Shown here in pieces: positions 38,943 to 47,974 of a stretch of 64,000 nt of DNA. The stretch spans positions 4,092,001 to 4,156,000 of the forward strand of contig NZ_CP041203.1 in assembly GCF_008033115.1 (NCBI RefSeq). The letters run 5' to 3'. Position 1 is the first letter of the stretch, and each line of letters opens with the position of its first letter. Below the pieces are notes generated by a model. That model was not told where the DNA came from. It saw nothing but the letters and a program-made list of their open reading frames with translations, and did not search any database. Source of the stretch: Cellulomonas sp. Y8. GTDB lineage: Bacteria; Actinomycetota; Actinomycetes; Actinomycetales; Cellulomonadaceae. The position numbers and the translations under genes were made by a program.

Positions 38943-40094
38943 ATGTCCACGAGCACGCCCGCGCCGCGCGCGGCCGCCGAGCCGCCCGTCGACGCCCCGG
39001 CCGCCGCCCGCCCCGGCGACCTGCTCGAGCCCGTCGGGCCCAGCCCCGCGGAGGTGGCGGACCGGGTGTTCGCCGCGAGCCTCGGCGCGCAGGAGCTCGC
39101 GGCGGTGCACGCGGGCGACCGGCTCGGCTGGTACCGCGCGCTCGCCCGGTCCGGGCCGTGCACCCCGGACGAGCTGGCGGCCCGGACCGCCAGCCACCCC
39201 CGCTACGCCCGCGAGTGGCTGGAGCACCAGGCGGCCGCCGGCTTCGTCGTGCCGGCGGCGGGCGGCGCGTTCGCGCTGACGCCCGGGGCCGCCGCGGTGC
39301 TCGCGGACGCCGACTCGCCGTCCTACCTGGCGCCGCTCGCCCGGATGCACGCCGCGAGCGTGCGGGTCTCGGACGAGCTGCACGCCGCGTACCGGACCGG
39401 CGGGGGCGTCGCCTGGGAGCGGCTGGGCGCCGACGCCCGCGAGGCCCAGGCGGCGCTGAACCGGCCGTTCCTCCTGCACGGGCTCGCGGACGTCGTCGCG
39501 CAGCGGCTCCCGGACCTCCACGACCGGCTGCGCGGCGGCGCCCGGGTGGTCGACGTGGGCTGCGGCGAGGGCTGGTCGTCGATCGGCCTGGCGCTGGCCC
39601 ACGAGGACGTGGAGGTGACGGGCGTGGACCTCGACCCGGCGTCGGTGGCGGCGGCCCGGCGGCACGCGGCCGCGCGGGGCGTCGAGGACCGGGTGCGGTT
39701 CGTCGCGGCGGACGCGGCGACGCTGGCGCGGAGCGAGGCCGCCGGCGGCTACGACGTGGGGCTGGCGTTCGAGTGCGTGCACGACCTCGCCGACCCGGTC
39801 GCGGTGCTCGGCGCGGTGCGGACGCTGGTCGCCGACGACGGCTGGGTGCTGGTCGCCGACGAGCGGGTGGCGGAGGAGTTCACGGCGCCGGCCGGGCCGC
39901 TCGACCGGTGGTACTACGGGTTCTCGCTCGGGGTCTGCCTCCCGGACGGGCTCTCGCACCCCGGCGGGGTCGGGACCGGGACGGTGATGCGCCCGACGAC
40001 GCTCGCCGGGTACGCGCGGGCGGCGGGGTTCGCGGCGACCGAGGTGCTGCCGGTCGAGCACAACCTGTTCCGGTTCTACCGGCTCCGCGGCTGA
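38943..40094 (+). CDS. Class I SAM-dependent methyltransferase with winged-helix N-terminus
   Basis: A 383-aa cytosolic enzyme. Residues ~35-115 resemble the winged-helix dimerisation domain of O-methyltransferases (DRLGWYRALARSGPCTPDELAARTASHPRYARE, in parts). Residues ~195-375 form the Rossmann domain with motif I RVVDVGCGEGWSSIGLAL, motif II VEVTGVDLDPASVAAAR and ADERVAEEFTAPAGPLDRWYYG further on. The substrate is unknown; small-molecule methylation is likely. GAGGAGG lies upstream of the ATG. Its last 19 nt overlap the converging BTAD regulator gene. Confidence 0.85.
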   Translation: MSTSTPAPRAAAEPPVDAPAAARPGDLLEPVGPSPAEVADRVFAASLGAQELAAVHAGDRLGWYRALARSGPCTPDELAARTASHPRYAREWLEHQAAAGFVVPAAGGAFALTPGAAAVLADADSPSYLAPLARMHAASVRVSDELHAAYRTGGGVAWERLGADAREAQAALNRPFLLHGLADVVAQRLPDLHDRLRGGARVVDVGCGEGWSSIGLALAHEDVEVTGVDLDPASVAAARRHAAARGVEDRVRFVAADAATLARSEAAGGYDVGLAFECVHDLADPVAVLGAVRTLVADDGWVLVADERVAEEFTAPAGPLDRWYYGFSLGVCLPDGLSHPGGVGTGTVMRPTTLAGYARAAGFAATEVLPVEHNLFRFYRLRG

Positions 40095-43000
40095 CGCGCG
40101 GCGGTGGCGGCGGACGCCGGACGGGCGGGGGCGTCCGTGGCCGCGGCGGTCCGGACCGCGGGCGCCGGGACGGTCCCGTCCCCACCCGGCGGCACGGCGT
40201 CCGGGCGCGGCCCCGCGGCCAGCCGGTCGACCGCGGCCCCGAGGTCGTCGTCGGCGCCCGCGTCGACCAGCGTCGCGAGCCGCCGGGTGCCCAGGGCTGC
40301 CGCGAGCCCGGCCCGCGCCCCCGCGAGCGCGTCCGCCTCCACGCCGTAGGTCACCGGCAGGTCGGGGGCGGTCACCGCGCCGAGCAGCAGGGCGGACTCC
40401 TCGGGCCGGTCGAGCCGCAGGAGCAGGGGCACCGCGTTCCGCAGCGCCGTGAGCAGGTGCGTGCGGTCGCCCGCCGGGGCCCAGTCGCGCGCGAGCGCGA
40501 GCAGCTCCTCGAGCGCCCCGGCCGGGTCGGGGCGCCGCGCGACCGCGGCGACGGTGGCCGCGCGCGCGACGCCGCACAGGTACCGGTCGCCGACCGCCTC
40601 GGCGAGCTCCCGGGCGTCCGCGAGCGCCGCGACGGCGGCCGCGGGGTCGGTGCGCGCCAGCACCTCGCCGGTGGTGAACGCGAGCCACGCGCGGTCGGAC
40701 GGGGCGGCGGCCACGGGGTGCACGGCGCGGCGCAGCACCGCGAGCGCCGCGTCGGCCGCGAGCGGGCGGTCCCGGTAGGCGGCCACCAGCGCCGGGTAGG
40801 TGAGGCCGATGACGCGGTAGTGCGGGTCGGCCGCGTGCTGCGCCTCCGCGGTGATCCGGCCCCCGAGGGCGACCGCGTCGTCGGTGCGGCCCTCGACGAG
40901 CGCCAGGTCGGCGAGCACCTCGAGCGCGTGCAGCCGGTCGGCCACGTCCGTGGCCCCGGCCAGCGCGTGCTGCGCCCGGCGGCCCGCCCCGCCCCGGTGC
41001 CCCTGCACCAGGGCGCGGGCCGCGAGCGCCGCGAGGACGGCCGGGGCGTCCTCGCGCCCCGGCACGGGCCAGGCCAGCACGTCGGTGCGCAGGGTGTCGA
41101 CCGCGTGCCGGTGCAGGGCGCGGGTCAGCCGCACCGCGAGGTCCGGGTCGTGGGTCGCCGCCCAGGCGTGGGCCACGCGCAGGTCGGGCAGCAGCGCCGT
41201 GAGCCGCGCCCGCGCCTCCGGCTCGCCGGGCCCGCGCAGGGCGCGGTCCGCGTCGCGGGCGACGTCGAGCAGCACGGCCGCGTGCCGGGCGCGCACCGCC
41301 TCCGGGGGCGGGCCGACGACCGCGCGCACCGTCTGGAGCATCCGGTACCGGGTGCGCCCCCGGGCGTCGTCCCGGACCAGCAGCGACGCCGCCGCCAGCT
41401 GCTCGGCCGTCCGCGCCGGGACGTCCAGCACCCGCGCGGCGAGGTCGGGCGGGCACGCGGTGGCGAACACCGGCCAGCCGTCGAGCGCCGTGCGCGCGTC
41501 CCGGGCGAGCAGCTCCCGGGACCAGCCCACCAGCGCCGCGAGCGACCGGTGCCGCGCCGGCGCGTCGCGGCGCGGCTGCACGAGGGAGTCCAGCCGGGCG
41601 TCGAGGAGGTCGGCGAGGTCGGCGACGCTCAGCGTCGCCGTGCGGGCGGCGGCCATCTCGACGGCGAGGGGCAGCCCGTCGAGGCGGGCGACGACCCGGG
41701 CCACCGGGTCGGGCGCGCCGCGGGGGAGGTCGGCCGGGCCGGGCTGCGGTTCCGTCGTGCGCCCGGACGCGGCCCGGGCGCGGTCCCGGAACAGCCGCGC
41801 GGCCGGGGAGGCGGGTCCGTCCGCGCCCAGCGGCTCGACCAGCAGCACGTGCTCGCCCGCGACCCCCAGCGGCGTGCGGCTCGTGGCGAGCACCCGGAGC
41901 GGGCCGGGCTCGGACAGCAGCAGGTCGACGCACTCGGCGACCGCCCCGGCGACGTGCTCGCAGTTGTCGAGCACCAGGACCGTCGCGCGGGTCCCCGCGG
42001 CGGCGAGCACCTGGGCGGGCGGGACGGCGGGGTCGGCGTCCAGCCCCTGGGCGATCGCGGCCGGCACCGCGGCGGGGTCGCGCACCGCCGCGAGCTCGAC
42101 GAACCGCGGGACCAGCGGGTCCGGCACCCGCGCCGCCGACTCCAGGGCGAGGCGCGTCTTGCCGACGCCGCCGGGACCGACGAACGTGACCAGCGCGCTC
42201 TGCGCGAGGAGCGCGCGGGCCGCGCGCAGCTCGGCCTCCCGCCCGACGAACGAGGTGCGCGGGCGGGGGAGCGGCGGGGCGGTCGGTCCGTCTCCGCGCG
42301 TGCGGACGCGGGCGCCGCCCGGGGCGGCCGGGCGCGCCGGCGGCCCCCCGGCAGCCGCGCGCCCTCCGGCACCGCCGGCGCGACCGTCGGCGGCGGCGGC
42401 CGCACGGGCCGGCGGACCCGCCGTGCGGCGAGCGCCTGCGGCGGCCCCGGCGGTCCCGCCGGTGCCGGGCGTCGGCAGCGCGCCGGGACGGCCGGCCCGC
42501 GCGGAGCCCGCCCGGCCGCCGGTGCGCCCGCCCGCCGCCTGCTCGACCCCCGACGCCCCGCCCTCGGCCCGCGACGACCCGCGGTGGTTGCCCGCGGCCG
42601 CCACGGGCCGGCCGGCCGCGAGCGCCGCCGCGTGCGCGGACCGGAGCTCGTGCGAGGGCAGCAGCCCGATCTCGTCCAGCGCCGCGGCCGCCCGCAGGTA
42701 CGCCAGCACGGCCTCGCCCGGGCGCCCCTCGGCCGTGCGGGCCCGCACCAGCAGCGCCCACGCCCCCTCGCGGTACGGGTCGCCGTCGAGCGCCCGCTCG
42801 GCCGCCTCCGCGGCGCGTTCCGGGTCCGTGCCGATCAGCGCCCGGGCGAGCGCCTCGTGCGCGCTGCGGCGTGCGGTCTCGAGGCGCTCGGCCTCGGCCT
42901 GCACCTCCGGCAGGTCGGCCTCGGTGCCGAACGCCGGCCCGCGCCACAGGGCGAGGGCCTCGGCGAGCACCTCGGCGGCGGGCCCGGTCGCCGCGCGGCC

Positions 43001-43345
43001 GGCGTCCGGCCAGCCGCGGGCGGCGGCGCCCCGGGTCACGGCGCGGACGGCGCGGTCGAACCGGTCGGCGTCGAGGTCCTGCGGGTCGAGCCGGTAGCCG
43101 CCCGGGACCGCGCGCAGGTCGGCGCCCACCAGCGCGCGGATCCGCGACGCGTGGCTGTGCAGCGTGTGCTCGGCGCTGGGCGGTGGCCCCGCCGGCCACA
43201 GCGCGGCGATCAGGCGCTCCCGGGGGACCAACGCGCCCCGGTGCGCCAGCAGCACCGCCAGCAGGGCGCGCTGACGGGAGCCGCGGACTGGCTCTGCCCC
43301 CTCCGCGGTCACGAGCTCCACAGGCCCCAGGACCCCGTACCGCAT
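40076..43345 (-). CDS. AfsR/SARP-type regulator: winged helix, BTAD and P-loop ATPase
   Basis: A 1089-aa transcriptional regulator. Residues ~1-90 are an OmpR-like winged helix (MRYGVLGPVELVTAEG, RGSRQRALLAVLLAHRG). Residues ~95-250 form the BTAD domain (DADRFDRAVRAV, DPYREGAWALLVRARTAEGR). A low-complexity Ala/Gly/Arg/Pro linker spans ~265-365. An NB-ARC/STAND-type ATPase follows: TSFVGREAELRAARALL, P-loop TFVGPGGVGKTRLALE (Lys396) and VLVLDNCEHVAGAV. The C-terminal ~400 residues are helical, TPR-like. It likely senses a ligand or ATP and activates a nearby target. ATG at 43345; a longer upstream start lacks domain support. Confidence 0.9.
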   Translation of the reverse strand: MRYGVLGPVELVTAEGAEPVRGSRQRALLAVLLAHRGALVPRERLIAALWPAGPPPSAEHTLHSHASRIRALVGADLRAVPGGYRLDPQDLDADRFDRAVRAVTRGAAARGWPDAGRAATGPAAEVLAEALALWRGPAFGTEADLPEVQAEAERLETARRSAHEALARALIGTDPERAAEAAERALDGDPYREGAWALLVRARTAEGRPGEAVLAYLRAAAALDEIGLLPSHELRSAHAAALAAGRPVAAAGNHRGSSRAEGGASGVEQAAGGRTGGRAGSARAGRPGALPTPGTGGTAGAAAGARRTAGPPARAAAAADGRAGGAGGRAAAGGPPARPAAPGGARVRTRGDGPTAPPLPRPRTSFVGREAELRAARALLAQSALVTFVGPGGVGKTRLALESAARVPDPLVPRFVELAAVRDPAAVPAAIAQGLDADPAVPPAQVLAAAGTRATVLVLDNCEHVAGAVAECVDLLLSEPGPLRVLATSRTPLGVAGEHVLLVEPLGADGPASPAARLFRDRARAASGRTTEPQPGPADLPRGAPDPVARVVARLDGLPLAVEMAAARTATLSVADLADLLDARLDSLVQPRRDAPARHRSLAALVGWSRELLARDARTALDGWPVFATACPPDLAARVLDVPARTAEQLAAASLLVRDDARGRTRYRMLQTVRAVVGPPPEAVRARHAAVLLDVARDADRALRGPGEPEARARLTALLPDLRVAHAWAATHDPDLAVRLTRALHRHAVDTLRTDVLAWPVPGREDAPAVLAALAARALVQGHRGGAGRRAQHALAGATDVADRLHALEVLADLALVEGRTDDAVALGGRITAEAQHAADPHYRVIGLTYPALVAAYRDRPLAADAALAVLRRAVHPVAAAPSDRAWLAFTTGEVLARTDPAAAVAALADARELAEAVGDRYLCGVARAATVAAVARRPDPAGALEELLALARDWAPAGDRTHLLTALRNAVPLLLRLDRPEESALLLGAVTAPDLPVTYGVEADALAGARAGLAAALGTRRLATLVDAGADDDLGAAVDRLAAGPRPDAVPPGGDGTVPAPAVRTAAATDAPARPASAATAARQPRSR

Positions 43346-43513
43346 GAGGCCGATCGTGGCCCCCGGGGGGTGGGCGCGGCAAGGGGTGCGGTGCGGCGGC
43401 GCAGGTGGGAGCAGGTCCGTCCCGCTGCCGGGCACACCGACGCCCCGCCCGGCTCACCCGCGCGGGGTAGCGTGCGGCGAGGAACGCCGACCCACCCCGG
43501 AGGGACCCGCCGC

Positions 43514-44812
43514 ATGGCCCTGGACACCGCCCCGACCGCCGACCCGACCCGCGCCGCCCGGGTGCTCGACACCGCGGACACCCGCGACGCGCACTGGCGG
43601 GACCTGTACCGCGACCTGCACGCGCACCCCGAGCTGTCCGGGCGGGAGCACCGCACCGCCGCGGCGCTCGCGGCCGAGCTGCGCGCGTCGGGCCTCGAGG
43701 TCACGGAGGGCGTCGGCGGGACGGGCGTGGTCGGCGTGCTGCGCAACGGCGACGGGCCGGTCGTGATGCTCCGCGCCGACATGGACGGCCTGCCCGTCCT
43801 GGAGGAGACCGGCCTGGGGTACCAGAGCCGGCACACCGACGTGAACCCCGCGGGGGAGACCGTCGCCACGATGCACGCCTGCGGGCACGACATGCACGTG
43901 ACGGCGCTCGCGGCCGCGGTGGACGCGCTCGCCGGCGCGCGCGACGCGTGGTCCGGCACGCTGCTCGTGGTCGGCCAGCCCGCCGAGGAGACCGCGACCG
44001 GGGCGAGCGCGATGCTCGCGGACGGCCTGTTCACGCGGTTCCCCAAGCCGGACGTGGCGCTCGGCCAGCACGTCGGGCCCCTGCCGGCCGGGGTGGCGAA
44101 CCACTCCCGCGGGCTGCTCATGGCGGCCGCGGCGACCCTCGACGTGACGATCCACGGCCGCGGCGGCCACGGCTCCCGCCCGTTCGTCACGGTCGACCCG
44201 ATCCTCACCGCCGCGTACGCGATCACCCGGTTGCAGACCATCGCCGCCCGCGAGACGTCGCCCGAGGACCCGCTGGTCGTCACGGTCGGCACGTTCCACG
44301 CCGGCACGAAGTCGAACATCATCCCGGACACCGCGACGTTCACGGTGAACCTGCGGGCGCGCTCGGACGCCTCGATGGCGCGGGCCGTCGCGGCGGTCGA
44401 GCGCATCGTCGGCGCCGAGGCGCAGGCGGCGGGCTGCCCCGAGCAGCCGACGATCACGATGCGGGAGAACCCGCCCGCCACGGTCAACACCGCCGAGGTC
44501 GTCGACCGCGTCATGGCCGCCCAACGGGCCGTCATGCCCGAGGGCGCCGTGCGGACCGCCGAGCCGCTCATGGGCTCCGAGGACTTCTCCGAGTACGGCC
44601 TGCCGAGGGGCCGGTACGAGGGCGACCCGGTGCCGTACGCGTTCTGGTTCTGGGGCGGCATGGACCCCGCGCTGTTCCCCGACGGCTACGTCTCGGGCTT
44701 CTCCGCAGCCGTGCCCGGGAACCACACCGCCCAGTTCGCCCCGCTCGACGAGCCGACGATCGCCGCGGGTCGCCGGCTGCTCGTCGCCGCCGCGCTGGAG
44801 TTCCTGGCCTGA
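43514..44812 (+). CDS. M20 family amidohydrolase/peptidase (M20D type)
   Basis: A 432-aa zinc/manganese metallo-hydrolase. Metal ligands lie in ATMHACGHDMHVTAL and VVGQPAEETATGASAML, a third set in LMGSEDFSEYG. The dimerisation domain carries TIHGRGGHGSRPF. This is the M20D subfamily that includes N-acyl-amino acid amidohydrolases, hippurate hydrolase and IAA-amino acid hydrolase; the exact substrate cannot be read. CGGAGGGA precedes the ATG, and TAGCGT at 43468-43473 is a likely -10. The gene is divergent from the large BTAD regulator, so it may be a target of it. Confidence 0.9.
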   Translation: MALDTAPTADPTRAARVLDTADTRDAHWRDLYRDLHAHPELSGREHRTAAALAAELRASGLEVTEGVGGTGVVGVLRNGDGPVVMLRADMDGLPVLEETGLGYQSRHTDVNPAGETVATMHACGHDMHVTALAAAVDALAGARDAWSGTLLVVGQPAEETATGASAMLADGLFTRFPKPDVALGQHVGPLPAGVANHSRGLLMAAAATLDVTIHGRGGHGSRPFVTVDPILTAAYAITRLQTIAARETSPEDPLVVTVGTFHAGTKSNIIPDTATFTVNLRARSDASMARAVAAVERIVGAEAQAAGCPEQPTITMRENPPATVNTAEVVDRVMAAQRAVMPEGAVRTAEPLMGSEDFSEYGLPRGRYEGDPVPYAFWFWGGMDPALFPDGYVSGFSAAVPGNHTAQFAPLDEPTIAAGRRLLVAAALEFLA

Positions 44813-44834
44813 CCCCGGTGGGATGATGGCGGGC

Positions 44835-45665
44835 GTGCCCGCGCTCGACATCGTCCACCTGACCGACCCCGATGACGAGCGGCTCGCCGACTACGTCGCG
44901 CTCACCGACGTCGCGCTCCGGTCGCGGCACGAGCCCGAGAAGGGCCTGTACATCGCGGAGAGCTCGACCGTGCTCGAGCGCGCGCTGGCGGCGGGGCACC
45001 GGCCGCGGTCGGTGCTGGTGTCGCCGCGCTGGCTGCCGGACCTGACGGCGATGCTGGAGGCGCGCGACCCCGACGGCGAGCCGGTGCGCGTGTACGTCGC
45101 GGACCCGGCGGTGCTGGAGGCCATCACCGGCTTCCACGTGCACCGCGGGGCGCTCGCGGCGATGCACCGCCCGCCGCTGCCGCCGGTCGCGGAGGTCATC
45201 GCGGGGGCGCGCCGGGTCGCCGTGCTGGAGGACGTCGTCGACCACACGAACGTCGGCGCGGCGTTCCGCTCCGCGGCGGCCATCGGCGTGGACGCGGTGC
45301 TGGTGACGCCGCGGTGCGCCGACCCCCTGTACCGGCGGTCGGTCCGGGTCTCGATGGGCACGGTGTTCCAGGTGCCGTGGACCCGGGTGGACCCGTGGCC
45401 GGGCGGGATCGACGTGCTGCGCGAGGCCGGGTTCGTGACCGCGGCACTGGCGCTGTCCGACGACTCGGTGAGCCTGGACGCGCTGGAGGCGGACCCGCCG
45501 GAGCGGCTGGCGCTGGTGCTCGGCGCCGAGGGCGACGGGCTGAAGCCGGCGACGGTCGCGGCGGCCGACCTCACGGTGCGGATCCCGATGGCCGGGGGCG
45601 TGGACTCGCTGAACGTGGCGGCGGCGGGCGCGGTGGCGTTCTGGGCGACGCGCGTGCGGGGCTGA
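44835..45665 (+). CDS. TrmH/SpoU-family RNA 2'-O-methyltransferase
   Basis: A 276-aa SPOUT methyltransferase acting on rRNA or tRNA ribose. An N-terminal SpoU substrate-binding domain (GLYIAESSTVLERALAAGH) precedes the knotted domain with motif 1 VVDHTNVGAAFRSAAAIG, motif 2 LALVLGAEGDGLKP and motif 3 VRIPMAGGVDSLNVAAAGAV. Two ATG codons 12 and 9 nt upstream are possible starts; the GTG at 44835 fits the family N-terminus better and lies 7 nt behind GATGAT, a leaderless-type arrangement. The gene ends in ordinary sequence, with a 9-bp hairpin (GGTCGGACG/CGTCCGACC, 45748-45780) 80 nt later. Confidence 0.88.
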   Translation: MPALDIVHLTDPDDERLADYVALTDVALRSRHEPEKGLYIAESSTVLERALAAGHRPRSVLVSPRWLPDLTAMLEARDPDGEPVRVYVADPAVLEAITGFHVHRGALAAMHRPPLPPVAEVIAGARRVAVLEDVVDHTNVGAAFRSAAAIGVDAVLVTPRCADPLYRRSVRVSMGTVFQVPWTRVDPWPGGIDVLREAGFVTAALALSDDSVSLDALEADPPERLALVLGAEGDGLKPATVAAADLTVRIPMAGGVDSLNVAAAGAVAFWATRVRG

Positions 45666-45856
45666 CGCGGAACCTACGCCTTCCGGCCCCGCCACCGCCG
45701 GTCGGCGTGGGGCGCGCCGGAGAGCGTGGGCGGGGCGGTCGGTGCCGGGTCGGACGAGGGGACCAGGCGCCCGTCCGACCGGGGTGGGACCCCGACGCGG
45801 AGCGGTCGGACCGCGGGGCGACGCGCCCGGGCGGCGCGGCGCGGCACCGTCGGACC

Positions 45857-46507
45857 ATGCCCCGACACCACCGCCCCCGCCCCGCCCGATCACGCCCCGC
45901 CCGATCACGCCCCGTCCGATCACGCCCCGCCCGACGGCTCGCCGCGCCGGCCGGGGCGGCGGTCGCGCTCCTCGCCGTCGGCCTCGCGGGCTGCTCGGCC
46001 GCCGGTGGTCCCGGCGACGGGTCGCGTGCGTTGCCCGCGGTGCCGGTCTCGACCGCCGACCCTGCGTCGCAGGAGCCGACGGGCGCACCCGGAGACGGCT
46101 CGGGGCCTGACGCCCCGCCGCTCGCGGATGGTCTCGACGGCGTGGACGCCGACCTCGCCGCGCGGTTCCGGGCGGCACAGGGCGCCGCCGACGCCGAGGG
46201 CGTCGAGCTGCGCGTCACCTCGGGGAAGCGCACGCCGGAGGAGCAGCAGCGCCTCGTCGACGACGCGGTCGCGACGCACGGCGTCCCGGAGGCGTACCGC
46301 TGGGTGCTGCCGCCGGAGTCGTCCGCGCACGTGCAGGGCCTGGCGGTCGACGTCGGCCCGACCGAGGGGGCGTACTGGCTCGCGGAGCACGGGGTCGACT
46401 TCGGGCTGTGCCAGACCTACGCCAACGAGGTGTGGCACTTCGAGAAGCTCCCGGACGGCGCCGACGCGTGCCCGGAGCAGCACCCGGACTCGTCCTGGGG
46501 CTGGTGA
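45857..46507 (+). CDS. VanY-type D-alanyl-D-alanine carboxypeptidase lipoprotein
   Basis: A 216-aa exported lipoprotein. After a highly basic N-terminus and a hydrophobic stretch the lipobox is VGLAGC. A Ser/Pro/Ala-rich linker to about residue 95 precedes the VanY (peptidase M15) domain. The zinc ligands are visible: His158 and Asp165 in SSAHVQGLAVD and His194 in EVWHFEK, with catalytic Glu likely Glu191 or Glu196. It should trim D-Ala from peptidoglycan stem peptides outside the membrane. The n-region is made of three RSRPA-like units coded by 15-bp DNA repeats. Confidence 0.88.
   Translation: MPRHHRPRPARSRPARSRPVRSRPARRLAAPAGAAVALLAVGLAGCSAAGGPGDGSRALPAVPVSTADPASQEPTGAPGDGSGPDAPPLADGLDGVDADLAARFRAAQGAADAEGVELRVTSGKRTPEEQQRLVDDAVATHGVPEAYRWVLPPESSAHVQGLAVDVGPTEGAYWLAEHGVDFGLCQTYANEVWHFEKLPDGADACPEQHPDSSWGW
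45887..45933 (+). repeat. 15-bp tandem repeat in the VanY signal peptide
   Basis: The unit CGATCACGCCCCGCC occurs at 45887-45901, 45902-45916 (one change) and 45917-45931, with a partial fourth copy. Because 15 is a multiple of three it encodes the pentapeptide RSRPA/RSRPV. Copy-number change would lengthen the basic n-region without shifting the frame. Confidence 0.8.
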
Positions 46508-46571
46508 CCGCGGGCGGCCGCGCGCCGGAAATCTGCTGGCCCACCGGCGAGGGGCCCCGTAGCGTCGCCGC

Positions 46572-47603
46572 ATGACGACCGCCGAGCACCGCAGCCCGAC
46601 GACCGCCCCCGAGGACCTCGGACCCGCCCTGCACGCCCGCGCCGAGGCCTCGGGCCTCAGCGGCGTCGTGCACGTCTCCCGCGCCGAGGAGGTGCTGTTC
46701 GCCCGGGCGTACGGCTGGGCGGACCGCGCCCGCCGGGTGCCCGCCACGCCCGACCACCGGTTCGGCGTCGCGAGCGTCGCGAAGGGCTTCACCGCCCTGA
46801 CGATCGCCTCGCTGGTCGAGGAGGGCCGGCTCGGCTGGGACGACCCGGTGCGCCCGGTGCTCGGCGCCGACCTGCCGCTCGTCGACGACCGGGTGACCGT
46901 CGACCACCTGCTGGGCCACACGTCCGGGATCGGCGACTACCTGGACGAGAACGGCGACGGCGCGATCACCGACTACGTGCTGACGCTGCCGCCGCACGTG
47001 CTGGACGACACCGAGGCGTACCTGCCGATGCTCGCGCCGCACGCCCAGGTGTCCGAGCCGGGCGCGGAGTTCGCGTACAACAACTCCGGGTACGTGCTGC
47101 TGGCGCTCGTCGCGCAGCGGGTCGCGGGCGCGCCGTTCGCGGACCTGGTCGCCGAGCGGGTCCTCGGCCCCGCCGGGATGACCCGCACGGGCTTCCCGCG
47201 GTCGGACGAGCCCGCGCCGGACCTCGCGCTCGGCTACCTCGACGAGGACGGCCCGCGCACCAACGTGCTGCACCTGCCCGTGCGGGGGAGCGGCGACGGC
47301 GGGCTCGCCACGACCGCCGCCGACCTGGCCGCGTTCTGGCGCGCGCTGACCGCCGGCCGGATCGTGCCTGCCGCGACCGTGGCCCGGCTGACCGAGCCGC
47401 AGCACGTCGTCGAGGACGAGGGCATGCGCTACGGGCGCGGGTTCTGGCTGGGCCTCGACTCCGACGACCTGGTGCTGGAGGGCTACGACGCGGGCGTCTC
47501 CGCGCGCACCCGGCACGACCCGGCGACGGGGGTCACGGTCACCGTGATCGCGAACACGTCGGACGGGGCGTGGCCGGTGCTGCGCGAGCCCGAGGACGAC
47601 TGA
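46572..47603 (+). CDS. Serine hydrolase of the beta-lactamase/class C family
   Basis: A 343-aa protein with the penicillin-binding/beta-lactamase fold. The Ser-x-x-Lys motif is in FGVASVAKGFTAL, the Tyr-x-Asn-like motif is FAYNNSGYVLLALV, and the third motif region is near VRGSGDGGLATTAADLA. There is no signal peptide, so it is likely cytosolic or released otherwise, which fits esterase or peptidase members more than a resistance enzyme. TAGCGT at 46560-46565 lies 6 nt before the ATG, so the mRNA is probably leaderless. The stop is 12 nt from the converging DUF3072 gene. Confidence 0.88.
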   Translation: MTTAEHRSPTTAPEDLGPALHARAEASGLSGVVHVSRAEEVLFARAYGWADRARRVPATPDHRFGVASVAKGFTALTIASLVEEGRLGWDDPVRPVLGADLPLVDDRVTVDHLLGHTSGIGDYLDENGDGAITDYVLTLPPHVLDDTEAYLPMLAPHAQVSEPGAEFAYNNSGYVLLALVAQRVAGAPFADLVAERVLGPAGMTRTGFPRSDEPAPDLALGYLDEDGPRTNVLHLPVRGSGDGGLATTAADLAAFWRALTAGRIVPAATVARLTEPQHVVEDEGMRYGRGFWLGLDSDDLVLEGYDAGVSARTRHDPATGVTVTVIANTSDGAWPVLREPEDD

Positions 47604-47615
47604 GCCCGCGCGGGG

Positions 47616-47828
47616 TCAGCTCGCGCCGCGCCCGGTCTCGCCCTGGAGCCGGTCGATCATCTCGGACGCCTGGGCCTTGGTCAGGTCCTCCGGGACCTCC
47701 TCGCCGGCCTCCCGCGCGAGGGTGTGCAGGTAGGAGTCCTGCGGGCCGGTCATCGGCTCGTCGCCGGTGACCCAGTCCGCGGGGTCCTTGGTGGCGTCGG
47801 TGCTGGGGTCCGGGGTCTGCTCGGTCAT
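47616..47828 (-). CDS. DUF3072 domain protein
   Basis: A 70-aa acidic protein with the DUF3072 core ADWVTGDEPMTGPQDSYLHT and EAGEEVPEDLTKAQASEMID. The core fold is helix-turn-helix-like, and the family is found as small stand-alone proteins of unknown role in actinobacteria. ATG at 47828 is 7 nt behind TAGCGT (47836-47841), with no ribosome binding site. It is divergent from the BCCT gene, with ~145 nt between. Confidence 0.85.
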   Translation of the reverse strand: MTEQTPDPSTDATKDPADWVTGDEPMTGPQDSYLHTLAREAGEEVPEDLTKAQASEMIDRLQGETGRGAS

Positions 47829-47974
47829 GGCGGTCACGCTAGGTCCGGGCACCCGGACGCGCACGGCGAGCGGACTCGGCGCGCGCCGCGCGAGGGGCGG
47901 GTCGATCCTGTGGTGGGTGGTGGCCGCCCTGGCTAGGGTGGTCGCCGCCCTGCCGCCGACCGAAGAGGACCCCC

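Noticed and set aside
38649..43457. A 1602-codon minus-strand open frame overlapping the BTAD gene
   Set aside because: It is in another frame of the BTAD gene and continues antisense to the methyltransferase; it has no domain, only shadow composition.
39158..44812. An 1884-codon plus-strand open frame through 39158-44812
   Set aside because: It runs antisense through the BTAD regulator and only its last part is the M20 gene. The rest is low-complexity Arg/Gly/Ala sequence, as expected from the lack of stop codons in GC-rich DNA.
46572..47603. Beta-lactamase call for the serine hydrolase
   Set aside because: There is no signal peptide, and SVAK plus YNN motifs occur equally in esterases and peptidases of the same fold.
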